A DNA stretch of 64,000 bases from Allium sativum (GCA_030737875.1 CM060912.1:122402993-122466992); one strand, 5' to 3'; counted from the first letter of the stretch, positions 49,888 to 61,480 are shown. A program made the numbers and translations. Notes: generated by a model from the letters alone, not told the origin.

Positions 49888-52800
49888 TGTAACACCCCGT
49901 GAATTCTATAACATTAAGCTTCGCATATTAAAGTGTAATTAATTCTAAATATAAGAATTAAGGGAAATGGGTTACGCCATTGCGTTCGTCTCGGAATTCT
50001 GCTTGAGATAGAGTCCGAGTTTGCGTGAATCGGACTCCGTATGAAGGAGTTATGACCTTCGGAAGTTTCAGAATAAAATTTAAAATTCAAACAGCCCGGT
50101 TTCAAGTTCAAAATTCGAAAAACAGGTTCAAACTGGAATGGACGGGAATTTTCCCTCCCAGGGTCCAGGTCGACCTTAGGGTCGACCATGGTGTCGACCT
50201 GGTCACCCCAGGTCGACTATAGTGTCGACCTGGGCGTCGACCTGCCAGTCGACCTACCTGGTCAACCTGGCTGGTTGGGTCTGGCTTTGGCTCGAATTTC
50301 TGTGGCTCGGTGTGTCATTAGGGCTGACATGTCACCTCTTGATTGGCTCTTCGAACTTTGTATGGTCTAGATTCCTCCTGTCTTCATCTGATGGCTCAAA
50401 ACAATTTAAAAATCTATATATACACCCTAAGTCTCAACTAAAATTCACACAAAAAAATAAGATGGGAGTCGTCATACTGCTAGGAAGGAATTGAGCGTAG
50501 CCGTCAAGAGAGACGATCTTAGAGACGAATCAAATTAAGAAGAAGACTAAAGCTTAATCAAATTAATCAACGCAACGTTAATCTACCCAAAGGAACGCAT
50601 CTCAATTTCAGAATTCAGAATCCAGAATTCAAGATTCCGCATTCGTTGTAAGTATAGTGACCTTTCAGAATATGAATAAAAACTGTGACGTGATTCGATG
50701 AAAATGAAAATAGAATTGTGTTATTGTATAATAATGATATAAATTCTGTGTATTGTAATGATCCTGTTATGACTTGTGTATTGATATTTGTGGCCTAAAT
50801 TGATTGATGCAAGCCTATTGAACAATTGTATATGAAAACAATGGCATTTGCAAGTTTGTGGCAAAAACTAGAATTTGATCCCTTTATGTTTATGTTTATG
50901 GCATGGACTATATACATTCTCTAAGTCTAAATTAAGGCTTATGTAAACATGTTCTAGATTTGAGACCTTTTATGCCTACATGACCCAAAACCTTTGAACA
51001 CATTTTTATGTTTATTTGCAAGTATAATTGGATATAGGTTAAGTATCGTTTGGGTTACATAAACTATGCAAGTTCATGTTGAAATAGGCTATATGATTAG
51101 ATGTTAAAATTGGACATTTTGGTGAATATACAACATGTTAGTTTTGTGGTTGACATTATGCCAAGTTAAACATGTTTAAAACCAAGTCTGTATAAGCCTA
51201 AACTATGTCATTTCATATGTCACCTACTTAGTTATACTTTGATTTGAATGCAAGTTCACATGACCCATAATTTATGTTAGTATCTCTAAATTGCAAGTTC
51301 ATGCGCCACACACCTTTATGTATTGTAAAATATTACATGTTCTTAATTCCCCCTTTTTCTCCCTTTATAAAGTTGGGCTGAATTGTGTCGAGCCCAACAC
51401 TTGTTATAATGTTGTGAACGTACAAACGGGGGTAATAACATTGGGTCTAAAACATGAAAAAATATATGTTGGCATGGTTGGCACATGCCAACGACAATGA
51501 CATTTAAGCGGTATGAATTGTTTTACCCAAGAATAAAGGACATGACATTTACATATAATTGAGAAGGGATAAAATATGTAAATTTAGAAAACACGGTATG
51601 CTTAACTCGAGGTAGAATTGAGTTGTGACGTAAACCTGCCCGGACCCGCCCGACTGTCCAGTAGTCACAACAATACCTATCCAATGTGGGTGGTTAAGCA
51701 TTGAGCCCAATAAGGACCCGAGGTTAGACTGAGCTACAGTGTAAACCTGCCCGGAACCGACCTGCACATCCAATAACCGTAGCAATATCTGTCTAATGTG
51801 AGTGGTCAGGTGCTTTAAGAGGCTAAGGACAGATGGTAGGGTTAAGTCAACTATAAACACTTAACCAAATTCAACATGTTAACAAGAATTGATGGGTGAG
51901 GTTAGGTAAATACAGACACTTAACCACTTAACATGTTTGACTAGAAAACCCTAGTAACGAGGGACCTGTTTCTGCAGTAACCCAAGTTAGGTATCATGGT
52001 ACCCTAAAACTAGGCAGGGTGGGGCACAATTACTGGGCTGATTGTAAGCGGTCAAAACAACGGCGGTGGGTGCACAGTGTAGGTTCAAACGGGGTGCGGG
52101 CGTGTACACACTCCGGAGCAGACAAACAGGGCACTGGAGGCACCAGTAGTATAACCTATGCCTTCTTGAATTGTGTCGGGGCCGCCACCATGGGTCTTGA
52201 TACACCCCATGGTGGGACCAGCATAGGTATCTTCAATTCTTGGGGTCGTATGACACATGTTTACGCGTGTAGGAGCCGATCTTTGGAAAATGGGGATCAC
52301 TTCACCCTCAGCATGGGGTGCCAGTTAGAATAAGCTCAAGTAGGTGCAGAGATATAGTGTGGGTGCGATAGTACATTCGATTCTAAACTACACTTCCTTA
52401 GCTTGTGATACTTGCCTGTTTTCAGTTTATATCTATCATGCCCTTTTTCTTATTCACATACTGAAGAGTCACTAGATTTACTCAGGCTTTATGTCTGACT
52501 CTATTTTCTTTTCTTTCATTTTCTCCCCCCAGGTCCACAGGGAGGAAACAACTTAGCTCAGTCAGACTCTTTGCAAGCTTCAAGACCGTAGATGTATGCT
52601 TTGGATCTCTTTTGCTCGGATTATTGCTTTGGATATCACTATGGGGATTTATGTTACTTTATTTATGTTTTATGCTTCTTTGATAATCAAGACAGTAATG
52701 AGGTTGTAATATTGGAAGTATTTTGAGACAATTATGGAAATGTTTTTGTTTGAACACATATTTATGAAATAAAAGTCTATTTGGTTTCCGCTGTTCAAAA

Positions 52801-52910
52801 TATGTGTATTTATATCTATCTTGTGTTTATTTGTGGCTTTTACTTATAAAACTCCACCAAAGTTAAGGCATTCCCTTTGTGAGTGACCTTAATGGAAGTG
52901 GGGTGTATCA
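49888..52910 (+). repeat. Element B 3' LTR
   Basis: This is 3023 bp and collinear with the 5' LTR throughout. It has a seven-hexamer GTCGAC cluster at 50165-50270 with one extra and one mutated (GTCAAC) site relative to the 5' LTR, a TATA box at 50415-50422 and AATAAA at 52768-52773. Confidence 0.93.
50165..50270 (+). repeat. GTCGAC palindrome cluster in 3' LTR of B
   Basis: The same cluster as in the 5' LTR, with slightly different spacing because of a short insertion (GGTCGACCTTAG). Confidence 0.9.
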
Positions 52911-55900
52911 TTTAACTATCAAATGAAAACATGTCCATGTACACACAACGATCTTATTTCCAAATGGAATTATCAATTACATCATCAAACATACACACAC
53001 ACACACAAATATATATATATATTCATATTTCCTTATTCTGTATATTTAGAAAATATACGTTATTAACGTTGGAAAACATTTCCATCCCTTATTCACGCGT
53101 CACTACCATTCCACAACTATTAGTCCCTAACTGTAAACTAGTAAGAGAACAATTCTCTAAGTATCAACCCCGAAGGCCGAAACCAACATCAGATCGATAC
53201 TCAAAAATTCATTCAACTCAACTAATTTCCAGTCAGTTTCTAATTCTGCTTAACTCTAGTTCTTTAACTCCATTTGATTAACTTCTTGTCAACACGATCA
53301 TTTTAATCTACAAATCGTTTTCTTTTAAATCATCGTTCACTTTAAAACGTATATCTCCCAACATTTTATTTATAAAATTCCTTTTCGTTTATAATATTCT
53401 AATTTAAGTTCGTTTCATTATCGAATTCTATATATATCGATATCTAGTTTATCAAATCTTCTTAAAAATATTCTAACGCCTTAAATTTCCGAAAAAATTC
53501 GCCATAACCTCCTTTGTACGGGGAGCATCGGTAAATCCCCAAACCGCCACACAGGCCTCTCCAATCAAAAAGAAAAAGAAACAGCCAAGCGACTTGCTGA
53601 TATGGCACATAAAATCTCATATTCAATTTAAATACGAACCTTTTTTCGAGCATTATATTTATATATCTTCACTAACTTCATTCCAAACCTGTCTCATGTA
53701 TATCCCTACATTTCTAATTCATTTCAACTTAATACACTTGTTTTAACTCAAGTCGTTAATTGATTCGTTAATCAACTCTTTTGCCTATTTCACTTTCATA
53801 TTTGAATATAATACGCTCAAAAATATTTCAACTTACTTATAAACTAGTCAACTTCCATTTTCCAATTCAGGTTTCATATTCGATTTGAATATGAAGTCAC
53901 GAGTTTAATTTACTTATTCAAAGTCAACTTGATTCAATCGTTTTAACTAAATTTGTTAATTAGCTTGTTAATTAACTCCTTTGCTTATTTCACTTGATTT
54001 GTAAACCAATTTATAAATTAACTTGTTCATTACTATCTTAACCCAAGTCTTCATTTCAAACCTATTTGAAACTTAATCCTTTTTATTTACAAACACCATT
54101 TTATTTAACAAGTCTCGCTTTTAAATTCGTTTGAAATAAATATTTTTACTTTGGAAAAATAAATTTCCCTTTTCAACTTAACACTTGTATTTATATTTCC
54201 TGAATTTTCCAATGATAATTCATTTCACCTCATTTATAAACTTCGTTTAAAAATGAACTGCTTGTTTTAATTTTTCAAAACAAGTTAATATTTTTGTTCT
54301 GTTCAAATTTCAAATTCTATTTTTAGAAAAATAAAATTCTCCCTTTAAATCTCTAAATTCCTTTTCATGATATTTTTAAATATCAACATTTAGGCCAGTG
54401 GTATTTTAAACACACAAAACACCCAATTCAACAATCATAGGTTTTCTAACATAGCATATATGGTAATATATATGAAAACAAACAATAAATAAATTTGAGG
54501 AATCCAGTTGGATCCCTCCAACCTGTTTTCCCTGCATCGACAGACGTTAACCAACATAAATAATACCCATCCTGCTTCGAGGCAGGATATCGCGGTATGA
54601 AGGTCATCCACTATATATATTGTGGGTAGCATAGGGAAATCATCCGCTAATGGTACCGCGGGCATCTGCTAATGATACTGCGGGAATCCAACCACCAATA
54701 TTTATATTAACCACAAACACCAATCCTAAATAACTAATATATATATTATAATAGCTACACAATAATATTTGTATGCAATCAAACAACCAACAGATTATTT
54801 TTAACGATAAAAATAATTTCAATAAAATTCTTAAGTGAGAATTACTCACCGTGATTTTTATTTGTGATCCGTTTCAATTTTAATTTAAATCAAACGATGC
54901 TCGATGTAAATTAAAAATTCCAGTCAAATCCCAGAAGCCATATTCATCGATATGATCCCATCGCTGATTTCAAACGATTCCACCTTAAATTAAGTTATTG
55001 GATTTATAAATCAACTCATGAATGATGAAGCTAAATAAATTTAAACTAATTTATTATTAAGATTAATTACCTTAATACGATAAAATACTCAACTCCTTCC
55101 TTGCCACAACAATTCAAACATATCACTTGATCCAAACCACCTTGCCAGATTTTTCCCCCTTTCACGAAAAATCCCAAAACATTATCAGTGGACTCCTCAT
55201 CTCTACTTTGAGCTTGCTGCAATCTCATGTATAACAACTCTATATTTTTATCTCATCCATCCTCAGTATATCACCATACTCCAATTCGTACCCAAAATTA
55301 AAAACAAGTCGAACTCCTCCATATCCTAGATCTGCAACCTCATTTCAACTCATGTCATTCCCCTTTAGTCCATCATTAGTAAAATCGCACCACTATTAAG
55401 ACCAACATCTGAACAATTTCCAACAACAAATCACCAAATAACATCACATCATTGCCAATCAAAAACCAACGCAAATCCCCCTTACAGTAATCATTACTGA
55501 TCTCCAACATCCAAAAATCACCCATCCGGTCTCCCAATACCCAACTCTGGGAACTATTTCACAGCTTGAATCGATCACCCACTACTACTGTTAACCCAAG
55601 CTCGACGCTTCCAGGTCATCGCAACCAGATCGACTTCGAACTGCGAACACCAGATGGAGCAAAATAGCGTAAACCACTTCTTTACAAAGCGCTACTCAAA
55701 ATCTAGCTCGAGTTCACCCTTCCATGAAACTGCAGCCTTCACCCCATCGGCCAACATTTGAGCTCTGACGCGACTTCGCTCACCCCATACCAGAATCCGT
55801 TGAACCCAACGTCAAACTTTAGAACCCTCGGCGGTTGTTTAAATCGTGCTGTCGAGATCCTTGATTTCGATTTGGGTATTTTATTTTTAAAATGAAGGAA

Positions 55901-56615
55901 TTGATTTTTGGTTTCGGTTGGAAATGAAACTTCGATTTGTTTCCATTCGGAAGTAAAGAGAACGAGCAGATTTGAGAATGGGGGTTACGGTGTTGCATTC
56001 GATTTATAAGGAACGACCTTTTTTTTCCGTTTGAGGCTTATATTTAAATACGAGAAGGGAACCATTACCATTTATTAAATCAATGTTTTACTTGAAGGTG
56101 AAGGCGGGAGACAAACGTACGCGAGTGGAAGGGAAGTAGCTACAACTAAAGGTAGGTTTGCTGTAGTTACTTCGGTGGGAAGGAAAAGGTTTTTTTTTTA
56201 TTCTAGTTTATAATTTAACCGATACGATTTTAGTTAATTAAATTACCCCGTTGATTTTGATCTCCTATTTGAATGAAACAACAAACAAAGTCCAATTCGA
56301 TCATCTATAGAAGATATTAAATTAAATTGATTTAAATTAATTTTAAACAATTAATTCTTCGGTAATCAATTAATATTATTATTCTAATTCAAACAGGAGT
56401 TTGAATTGATTATCTGAACTGTTTCCAATTCAGTATTGACTTTAAATTTAAATAAATTCAATTTAGTATTTCGATAATTATATATATTCGAAATAAATCA
56501 TATTTCTATTTTTAAATCGATAATAAAATATAAAAATTCGTTTATATTCTCAAATCAATATTTAAAATAAATATTAAATATTCAAAATTAATCGACCAGA
56601 AACTAGATCATTACA
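52911..56615 (-). repeat. Element C 5' LTR, second part (right copy)
   Basis: Continues the right LTR after element B. It is collinear with 7459-9083 and, further on, with 18925-20354 of the left copy. It preserves a segment (about 54516-55233) that the left copy has lost. It ends with GATCATTACA, so its first LTR bases in element orientation are TGTAATGATC, a transition-altered form of the left copy's TGTAACGACC. It contains one 110-nt module and a CA-rich then TA-rich microsatellite near 52991-53022. Confidence 0.92.
53127..53236 (-). ncRNA. 110-nt paired-end module, copy in right LTR of C
   Basis: Exactly 110 nt, with plus-strand ends CTAACTG and CAGTCAG. All seven positions pair on the sense strand with one G-U pair. 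RNA function is inferred. Confidence 0.5.
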
Positions 56616-56620
56616 GTTTT

Positions 56621-58193
56621 ATGTTGACTCAAGTAGTGGTTGTGCTTGCCAGTTCGTACACTATATGCCATGAGCTCGAAGATATAATTTAGAGTTTAAA
56701 AAAAATAACTAAGAAATTCAATCTTTTGGCAAATATACATATGAGAAATCAATGTTGTATTATATAGCTTACGATGTATACATAGCATGTAGTACTCTAG
56801 CTTATGATGTAAATACATGAATGGAAAATTTTAATCTTGCTTCTAACTCCTGTTGTGCAACTGTTCCAATTTTACACTCCTTTATGCTATACCACATGGC
56901 TTGCAAATGAAGATAATAAAGTGATTATCCGAATGCGACCACTCCTCTTTAAATGTTCTAGAAAAGCATCATTTCATTTATTAACCTACAGCGTAGTACC
57001 ATTAGTGACAAATTTGTTTATTGTAGGAATAAGTAGAAGGAAAGGAGATAACCGTAGAGTTCTTATTTGTAGACTAAAAAAATGAAGAATGGTTATTGTT
57101 TCTCATCAATTACAAAGTACATGCATGTGTAGAGAAAAATAAAAAATTGTATGGCATGAGCTAGGGTAGCAAACAATGATCTACATATGGAAAATGATAT
57201 GCGTAATGGGTAGTCCTCGAGTGAGATTCATAGATGTTGAGTGCCTAACTATTAAGGACAAAATCAACGGTTAGGATAAGTAGCCACATTAGTGCGAGAG
57301 CAACTTAACGTAGTAGGCCACAGGCCTAAAGGGGTGAAGTTGAACCAAGTGGGGATGGAAAACTTGAATGATTCTACTATTGTGATCTCCCTGGTGCCTA
57401 CAAGAAAGTGTTTGCTGAGATTATTTATGGTCTACCAATAATATAAATTTGTAGTCTTCTTGCAATTGTGAATTTTTATACATATGGTGTTAATACATAA
57501 ATAATAATGCGTGACCGCAAATGAAAAAAAAACTATAACCGTAGCTTAATGAATATTGTCGGTATGCTAAACTGTAGCTTTTGTGTTTTTCTATGCAAGT
57601 GTAATGACAAAAGGGTGTGCTATAACTGTATAAAAATTAAGTTATATATCAAAGTTTCCTGAGCTTACTATCATTTGTAGAGATGAATGTAATGACCGAA
57701 ATAGGTCTCTTTAACATTTGGTTATCATTTGTTGTATTTTCAGTCTATTTAGTTTGAGTTATGCTTGCTTGCTTTTGTTTGTTATTTATTTTGTCAGATA
57801 GTAGAATTTACATCAACAGAAATGTGTTAAGCCAATGATTGGTCTAAATATTTCAAATTATGGATGTTTATGTTAGATCAACAAGGTTTTCCGTGTATAT
57901 TTATAATTATTATACTAATTATGAAGAACTATTAAATGGCTTTAACCAAGCATCCAATGAGTAAATTTACTTGGATGAATTATGCATTAAACTGATAAGC
58001 ATATTTTGTAATGTAGTGTGGCCAAGCAAACAATAGTTGGCATATGATGTGTTTTTTTGTTACATCCATTATTTTCTAATAAAGTAATTATGGTATCTGT
58101 ACTTAAAAGGTAAAATCAATTGAAAAATACATGTTTCCATTTTAATATGAATGAAATTTAAGCACGTATCTCTAAAGAAACTTTTGGTGATGT
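56621..58193. other. Helitron body, right part
   Basis: AT-rich sequence following the GTTTT duplication of element C, with no recognisable gene. An 82-codon open frame at 56837-57085 has no family motif, and I do not count it as a gene. Confidence 0.5.
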
Positions 58194-58221
58194 CCGTGTG
58201 CGTAGCACGGGTTCACACTAG
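58194..58221 (+). repeat. Helitron 3' terminus (hairpin plus CTAG)
   Basis: CCGTGTGCGTAGCACGG can fold with a CCGTG/CACGG stem; seven bases later comes CTAG, followed by T. This is the standard Helitron 3' end. Confidence 0.78.
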
Positions 58222-59145
58222 TTATTTACAAACCTAGAACTCCATTCCCTACCGCTCTCTTGGTAATCTTGGTGAATACATCAACCGTAAGATTAAACAA
58301 AAGAGGCGATGACGGATTACCTTGTTTATACCCCATCTTAGACTAAATTTTATTCCCTACCACTTTGTTCACTACTATATTAGAGTAGTCAGATTTTAGT
58401 AATAATATGACCCAATTAACCCACCTCATATTAAAGCCCTAGCTAATAATACATCACAAATAAAATCCTAATCAAATGAATCAAAATCCTTTTCAAAATC
58501 AATTTTCATAATGGTACATGAAAAAATATTCTTACAACACAAATTGATATACTCTTGGATAGCGGCTACACCATCCACTATGTTTCTACCCTTAATAAAC
58601 GTAGTTTGAGAACAATAAATAAGATCATTCATCTTAAGACTAAGTCTATTAGCCAATACCTTACTAATAATTTTAACAGAACAATTGATTAACAAAATAG
58701 GTATAAATTCTTTTAATTTGTTAATCCTAATTTCTTATGAATAAGTATTACATTTGCAAAATTGAATCTACCAATCTGTTAATTTCCATTGTAAAATCAT
58801 TAAATAATTTATAATATCATATTTCTAAACTTCCCAAAAATGCTTATGAAAAAGGACGGAAAAACCGTCCGGACCAGGAGCTTTATCACTAGGCATATCA
58901 TTAATAGCCTTCCAAATCTCCTGTTCGGTGAAAGGCTTGTCTAAATCTACTAAATCGATCTTAGAATATGATGAATAAATATCATTTCATCTAACGTTTA
59001 TCCTCCTCTTTATTTTAGTTCCAAAAATCTATCTATAATATTTAGTAAAAGCCTCATTTAAGTCTTTTTGCACAAACAATTCTATGTCATCCACAAAAAT
59101 AGAATGATTGTTACACCTTCTTTCATTAGCCACGCTATGAAAAAA
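58222..59145 (-). pseudogene. LINE ORF2 reverse transcriptase, N-terminal half
   Basis: On the minus strand, reading from high to low coordinates: the pre-RT linker (KKGDNNAKFFHSVANERR), the RT entry (DKPFTEQEIWKAINDMPSDK then APGPDGF), LINCSVKIISKVLANRL, TTFIKGRNIVDGVA, IMKIDFEKDFDSFD, and finally MGYKQGNPSSPLLFNL just before the Helitron. These are plant L1 RT motifs. Several stops and frame changes separate them. The catalytic YADD block is absent because the sequence ends at 58222. It is the 5' partner of the remnant at 1556-2271. Confidence 0.9.
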
Positions 59146-60254
59146 CTTCGCATTATTATCACCTTTTTTAATTCATTGAATACGTGCCCTCTGCTTCCAC
59201 ATGACATGACTTCCTCTTTCTCAAGAATCAACTTAAGATCATTCTTAAGACTGCAAGGTTTATCACGTTCATTAGGAAAAAACAACTTATTCTCACTAAT
59301 ATTATCTAAGGTAAACATCTCACACATAATCTTATCTTTCCTAATTCTAACACTGCCAAATACATACTTATTCCAACATTTAAGGAAAAAAAATCTAAGT
59401 TTACCGAACTTTTAAACAAAAATCTTTGTAGAATTACGATCATACATATTGTTAAAGTAAGACAAAGAAATCCGTTTAAAAGCAACTAAATCAGAAACAC
59501 TAGTATCCAATAGCCATATTTTCTCAAATTTAAATCTATTTCTAATGTAAAAAGCAGACTCACATGAAAAATAATGAGGCAATGATCCGAGTAAAGAAAA
59601 GGAAAACCCTTTACTTTACAAAAAGAAAACCTATCCTCAAACTCATTACTAATGAAAAATCTATCTAACAGAGCGAAAGATGGAACATCTCTAACATTAG
59701 ATTAGGTAAAAGATCTATTATTTAATGGTATTTCAATCAAATTATTGGCCAACACAAATTATTGAACTCTTCCATGTCAGAGAAATCACCTTCACGAGGT
59801 GATCTCTCCCCTGAAAATCTGGTAACATTGAAATCACCGCCTACAATCCGTTGACCTGGGAAAAGATCTCTAAATTCAATACATTCACTACATTGAATTC
59901 TCCTCTCAATTTTTGTTTGAGGACCATAGACATTAGAAATACAAAATATAGTATTATTAACATAGGAATTTAATATGACATGAAGAGAATGCTTCTTAGT
60001 AATAGCATGAAGAAGCCTAAATTGGTTTTCCCTCCATACAATCATCAAACCTCCGGAACTTCCTGTAGCAGATAAGCAAGCCCAATTATGGAAATGCATA
60101 ACACCTAATCTCCTATAAAATCTTAAATCTAGATTACCAATTTTTGTCTCTTGCAATAATGCTAGATCAATATGATAATCCTTAAAAAAAACCTCCGACT
60201 TTATCGCATTTTTAGGTCATTAAGACCCTAAATGTTCCAACTAACTGATCTTAC
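59146..60254 (-). pseudogene. LINE ORF2 apurinic-type endonuclease and linker
   Basis: The ORF2 start is readable near 60254 as VRSVSWNI, a stop, then GLNDLKMR, the usual start of the endonuclease domain. After a frameshift a 139-codon frame (59737-60156) has MQETKIGNLDLRF, SSGGLMIVWREN, ISNVYGPQ and the catalytic GGDFNVTRF. The SDHCLI motif and the FKFEKIWLLDTSVSD segment follow in broken frames down to about 59450. The enzyme nicks target DNA for target-primed reverse transcription. Stops and shifts inactivate this copy. Confidence 0.9.
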
Positions 60255-60306
60255 TATCTGAAAGAATTAACCCTCTCTAATTCTCTACTCCTAATAAAAT
60301 CAGTAT

Positions 60307-61092
60307 CTATCTCCGTATCAGTAAAGACAAACGTTGATCATCAGCTAACTGACATAACTGACTGGTGGATAAACTACCCAAAGAAAATGGTGTATAGCTA
60401 CTGCCATAAACAGAAATCATACCTGAGTCCGAATTCGAAGTGCTACTACTAGCACTCGAATCAGGGAACCTACCATAAGAAGATGAGGAGATAGATCTAA
60501 TCCTAGCATTGCAATGGACAAATCCACTGGTAGGGGTCATTCTCCTACGTCCACCCCTTCTAGACGGTGTGGATACCACCTCACTGCTAGAAGTAAACAC
60601 CAAACTATCATCAATCGAAACAACCTTATCTGCGTCTTTATCCCAACCCAATGACTCCTTGAATCTCTCCACCCTCTCACTGAACATCGAAGACAAACAA
60701 TAACTCAGATACGGTAAAAAAGAAACAGACGACAAAACCATCCTTCCCAAGAATAGTGTACAAGTGAAATCGACAATACTGATCCTATATCTGTCAAAAC
60801 TCATATTACTTACTCTTGCAAAACTTTTAGTAGACACACCTTTCTCATAATTAACTCCATCAACCCAATTGGAACCACTCAACTCTACCTCAACAGCACA
60901 TGAATCATCACACACCATTACATCACTGGCTGCTTTATATAATGCTTTCGCTTTATTGCCAATAATCCCAACATCATTGCTGTTATTATTCGGCAATATG
61001 CATACTGCATTGCTGGATATATTTTCAGAAATAGAATAGCCTGAATTATTCACCAATCCTTCTCCGATACTATCCATATCTATATAAGACAT
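60307..61092 (-). pseudogene. LINE ORF1-like C-terminal region
   Basis: An open frame of 261 codons lies directly upstream of the endonuclease start, with about 50 bases between them. It is Ser-rich (SISSSSYGRFPDSSASSSTS) with a basic RRGGRRRMTP patch. No zinc knuckle or DUF4283-like block is visible. Position and strand make it the region between the LINE nucleic-acid-binding protein and ORF2; the N-terminal part would lie beyond the CACTA insertion. Identification rests mainly on context. Confidence 0.55.
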
Positions 61093-61223
61093 GAACCCAT
61101 TCTTCAGCCAGTTTTAACTTGTCTGTTCCATCCATCATACGAAAATACTTTGTCCCCATAATAGCTTAATACTCCAAATCTATTAAATAAACACAAATCA
61201 CTAGCAAGTATCCACTGGCATGA
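61093..61223 (-). other. LINE remnant up to the CACTA insertion
   Basis: A short stretch between the ORF1-like frame and the CACTA end, with no further motif. Confidence 0.4.
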
Positions 61224-61480
61224 TACTACAAAAAAATAGTGAATTAAAGACTGCAAATTATAGTCTTTAACTCAGTAATTCAGTCTTTAAATTCTACTTA
61301 CATACTGTTCAAAGACCGAAATATCAGTCTTTGAATCTCTAGTCGCAAAAAAATGTTGAGACTGATGATTCACTCTCAAAATGTAAAGACTGATATTGCC
61401 ATCTTAAATGTACTTGAAACTGAATCTTAAAGACGAAAATTCTGTCTTTTATCAGTCTTAAATTTACATAATTAAAACAT
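61224..61480. repeat. CACTA subterminal AAGACTG repeats
   Basis: Short motifs AAAGACTG and CAGTCTTT alternate, some placed to form small hairpins. They are the expected binding sites of the element-encoded TNPA-like protein. Confidence 0.8.

Larger units (their letters stand above)
42860..52910 (+). mobile_element. Element B: Tekay-type Ty3/gypsy element lacking integrase
   Basis: This is a complete-ended element of 10,051 bp. Its LTRs (42860-45876 and 49888-52910) begin TGTAACACCCCG and end in CA, flanked by a perfect TTTAA target duplication (42855-42859 and 52911-52915). The undisturbed site is visible in the left copy of C near 7460. It has a primer site, gag with zinc knuckles, protease, RT and RNase H. 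The sequence then jumps from the start of the integrase zinc finger to the chromodomain tail, so the integrase core is gone. Stops and frameshifts also break gag and RT. By eye its LTRs differ by a few percent, so it is old but younger than C. Confidence 0.93.
6430..56615 (-). mobile_element. Element C: giant-LTR, coding-free Ty3/gypsy-like retrotransposon
   Basis: Element C lies on the minus strand inside the Helitron. Its outer ends are TGTAAT at 6430 and ATTACA ending at 56615, flanked by a perfect 5-bp target duplication GTTTT (6425-6429 and 56616-56620). The 5' LTR is on the right (41822-42859 plus 52911-56615, about 4.74 kb without insert B). The 3' LTR is on the left (6430-9083 plus 18925-20354, incomplete). 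The internal region without array D is only about 0.67 kb (20355-20851 plus 41648-41821). It has a tRNA-Met primer site at 41808-41819 and a polypurine tract beside 20354 but no open frame. It is therefore a LARD-like non-autonomous element. By eye the two LTRs differ by several percent, so the insertion is not recent. Confidence 0.85.
2405..58221 (+). mobile_element. Helitron (non-autonomous), host of the LTR nest
   Basis: The left end reads TCTATTATATTATATGAAAG, a common plant Helitron 5' start, preceded by A. The right end has a GC-rich hairpin at 58194-58210 (CCGTG/CACGG), seven bases, then CTAG at 58218-58221, followed by T. Both ends therefore fit insertion between A and T without target duplication. 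The flanks are minus-strand LINE sequence on both sides, with the 3' half left and the 5' half right, which supports one insertion event. Removing element C leaves about 5.6 kb of Helitron (2405-6429 and 56621-58221). No Rep or helicase motif is visible, so it is non-autonomous. Exact ends rest on motif recognition only. Confidence 0.75.

Noticed and set aside
52019..52333. 104-codon open frame in the 3' LTR of B
   Set aside because: The corresponding stretch of the 5' LTR is not open in the same way, and no family is recognisable.
56837..57085. 82-codon open frame in the Helitron
   Set aside because: No recognisable motif, no splice or promoter context; likely chance.
59068..59415. Plus-strand 115-codon frame
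   Set aside because: It is antisense to the LINE linker, whose minus-strand motifs are clear.
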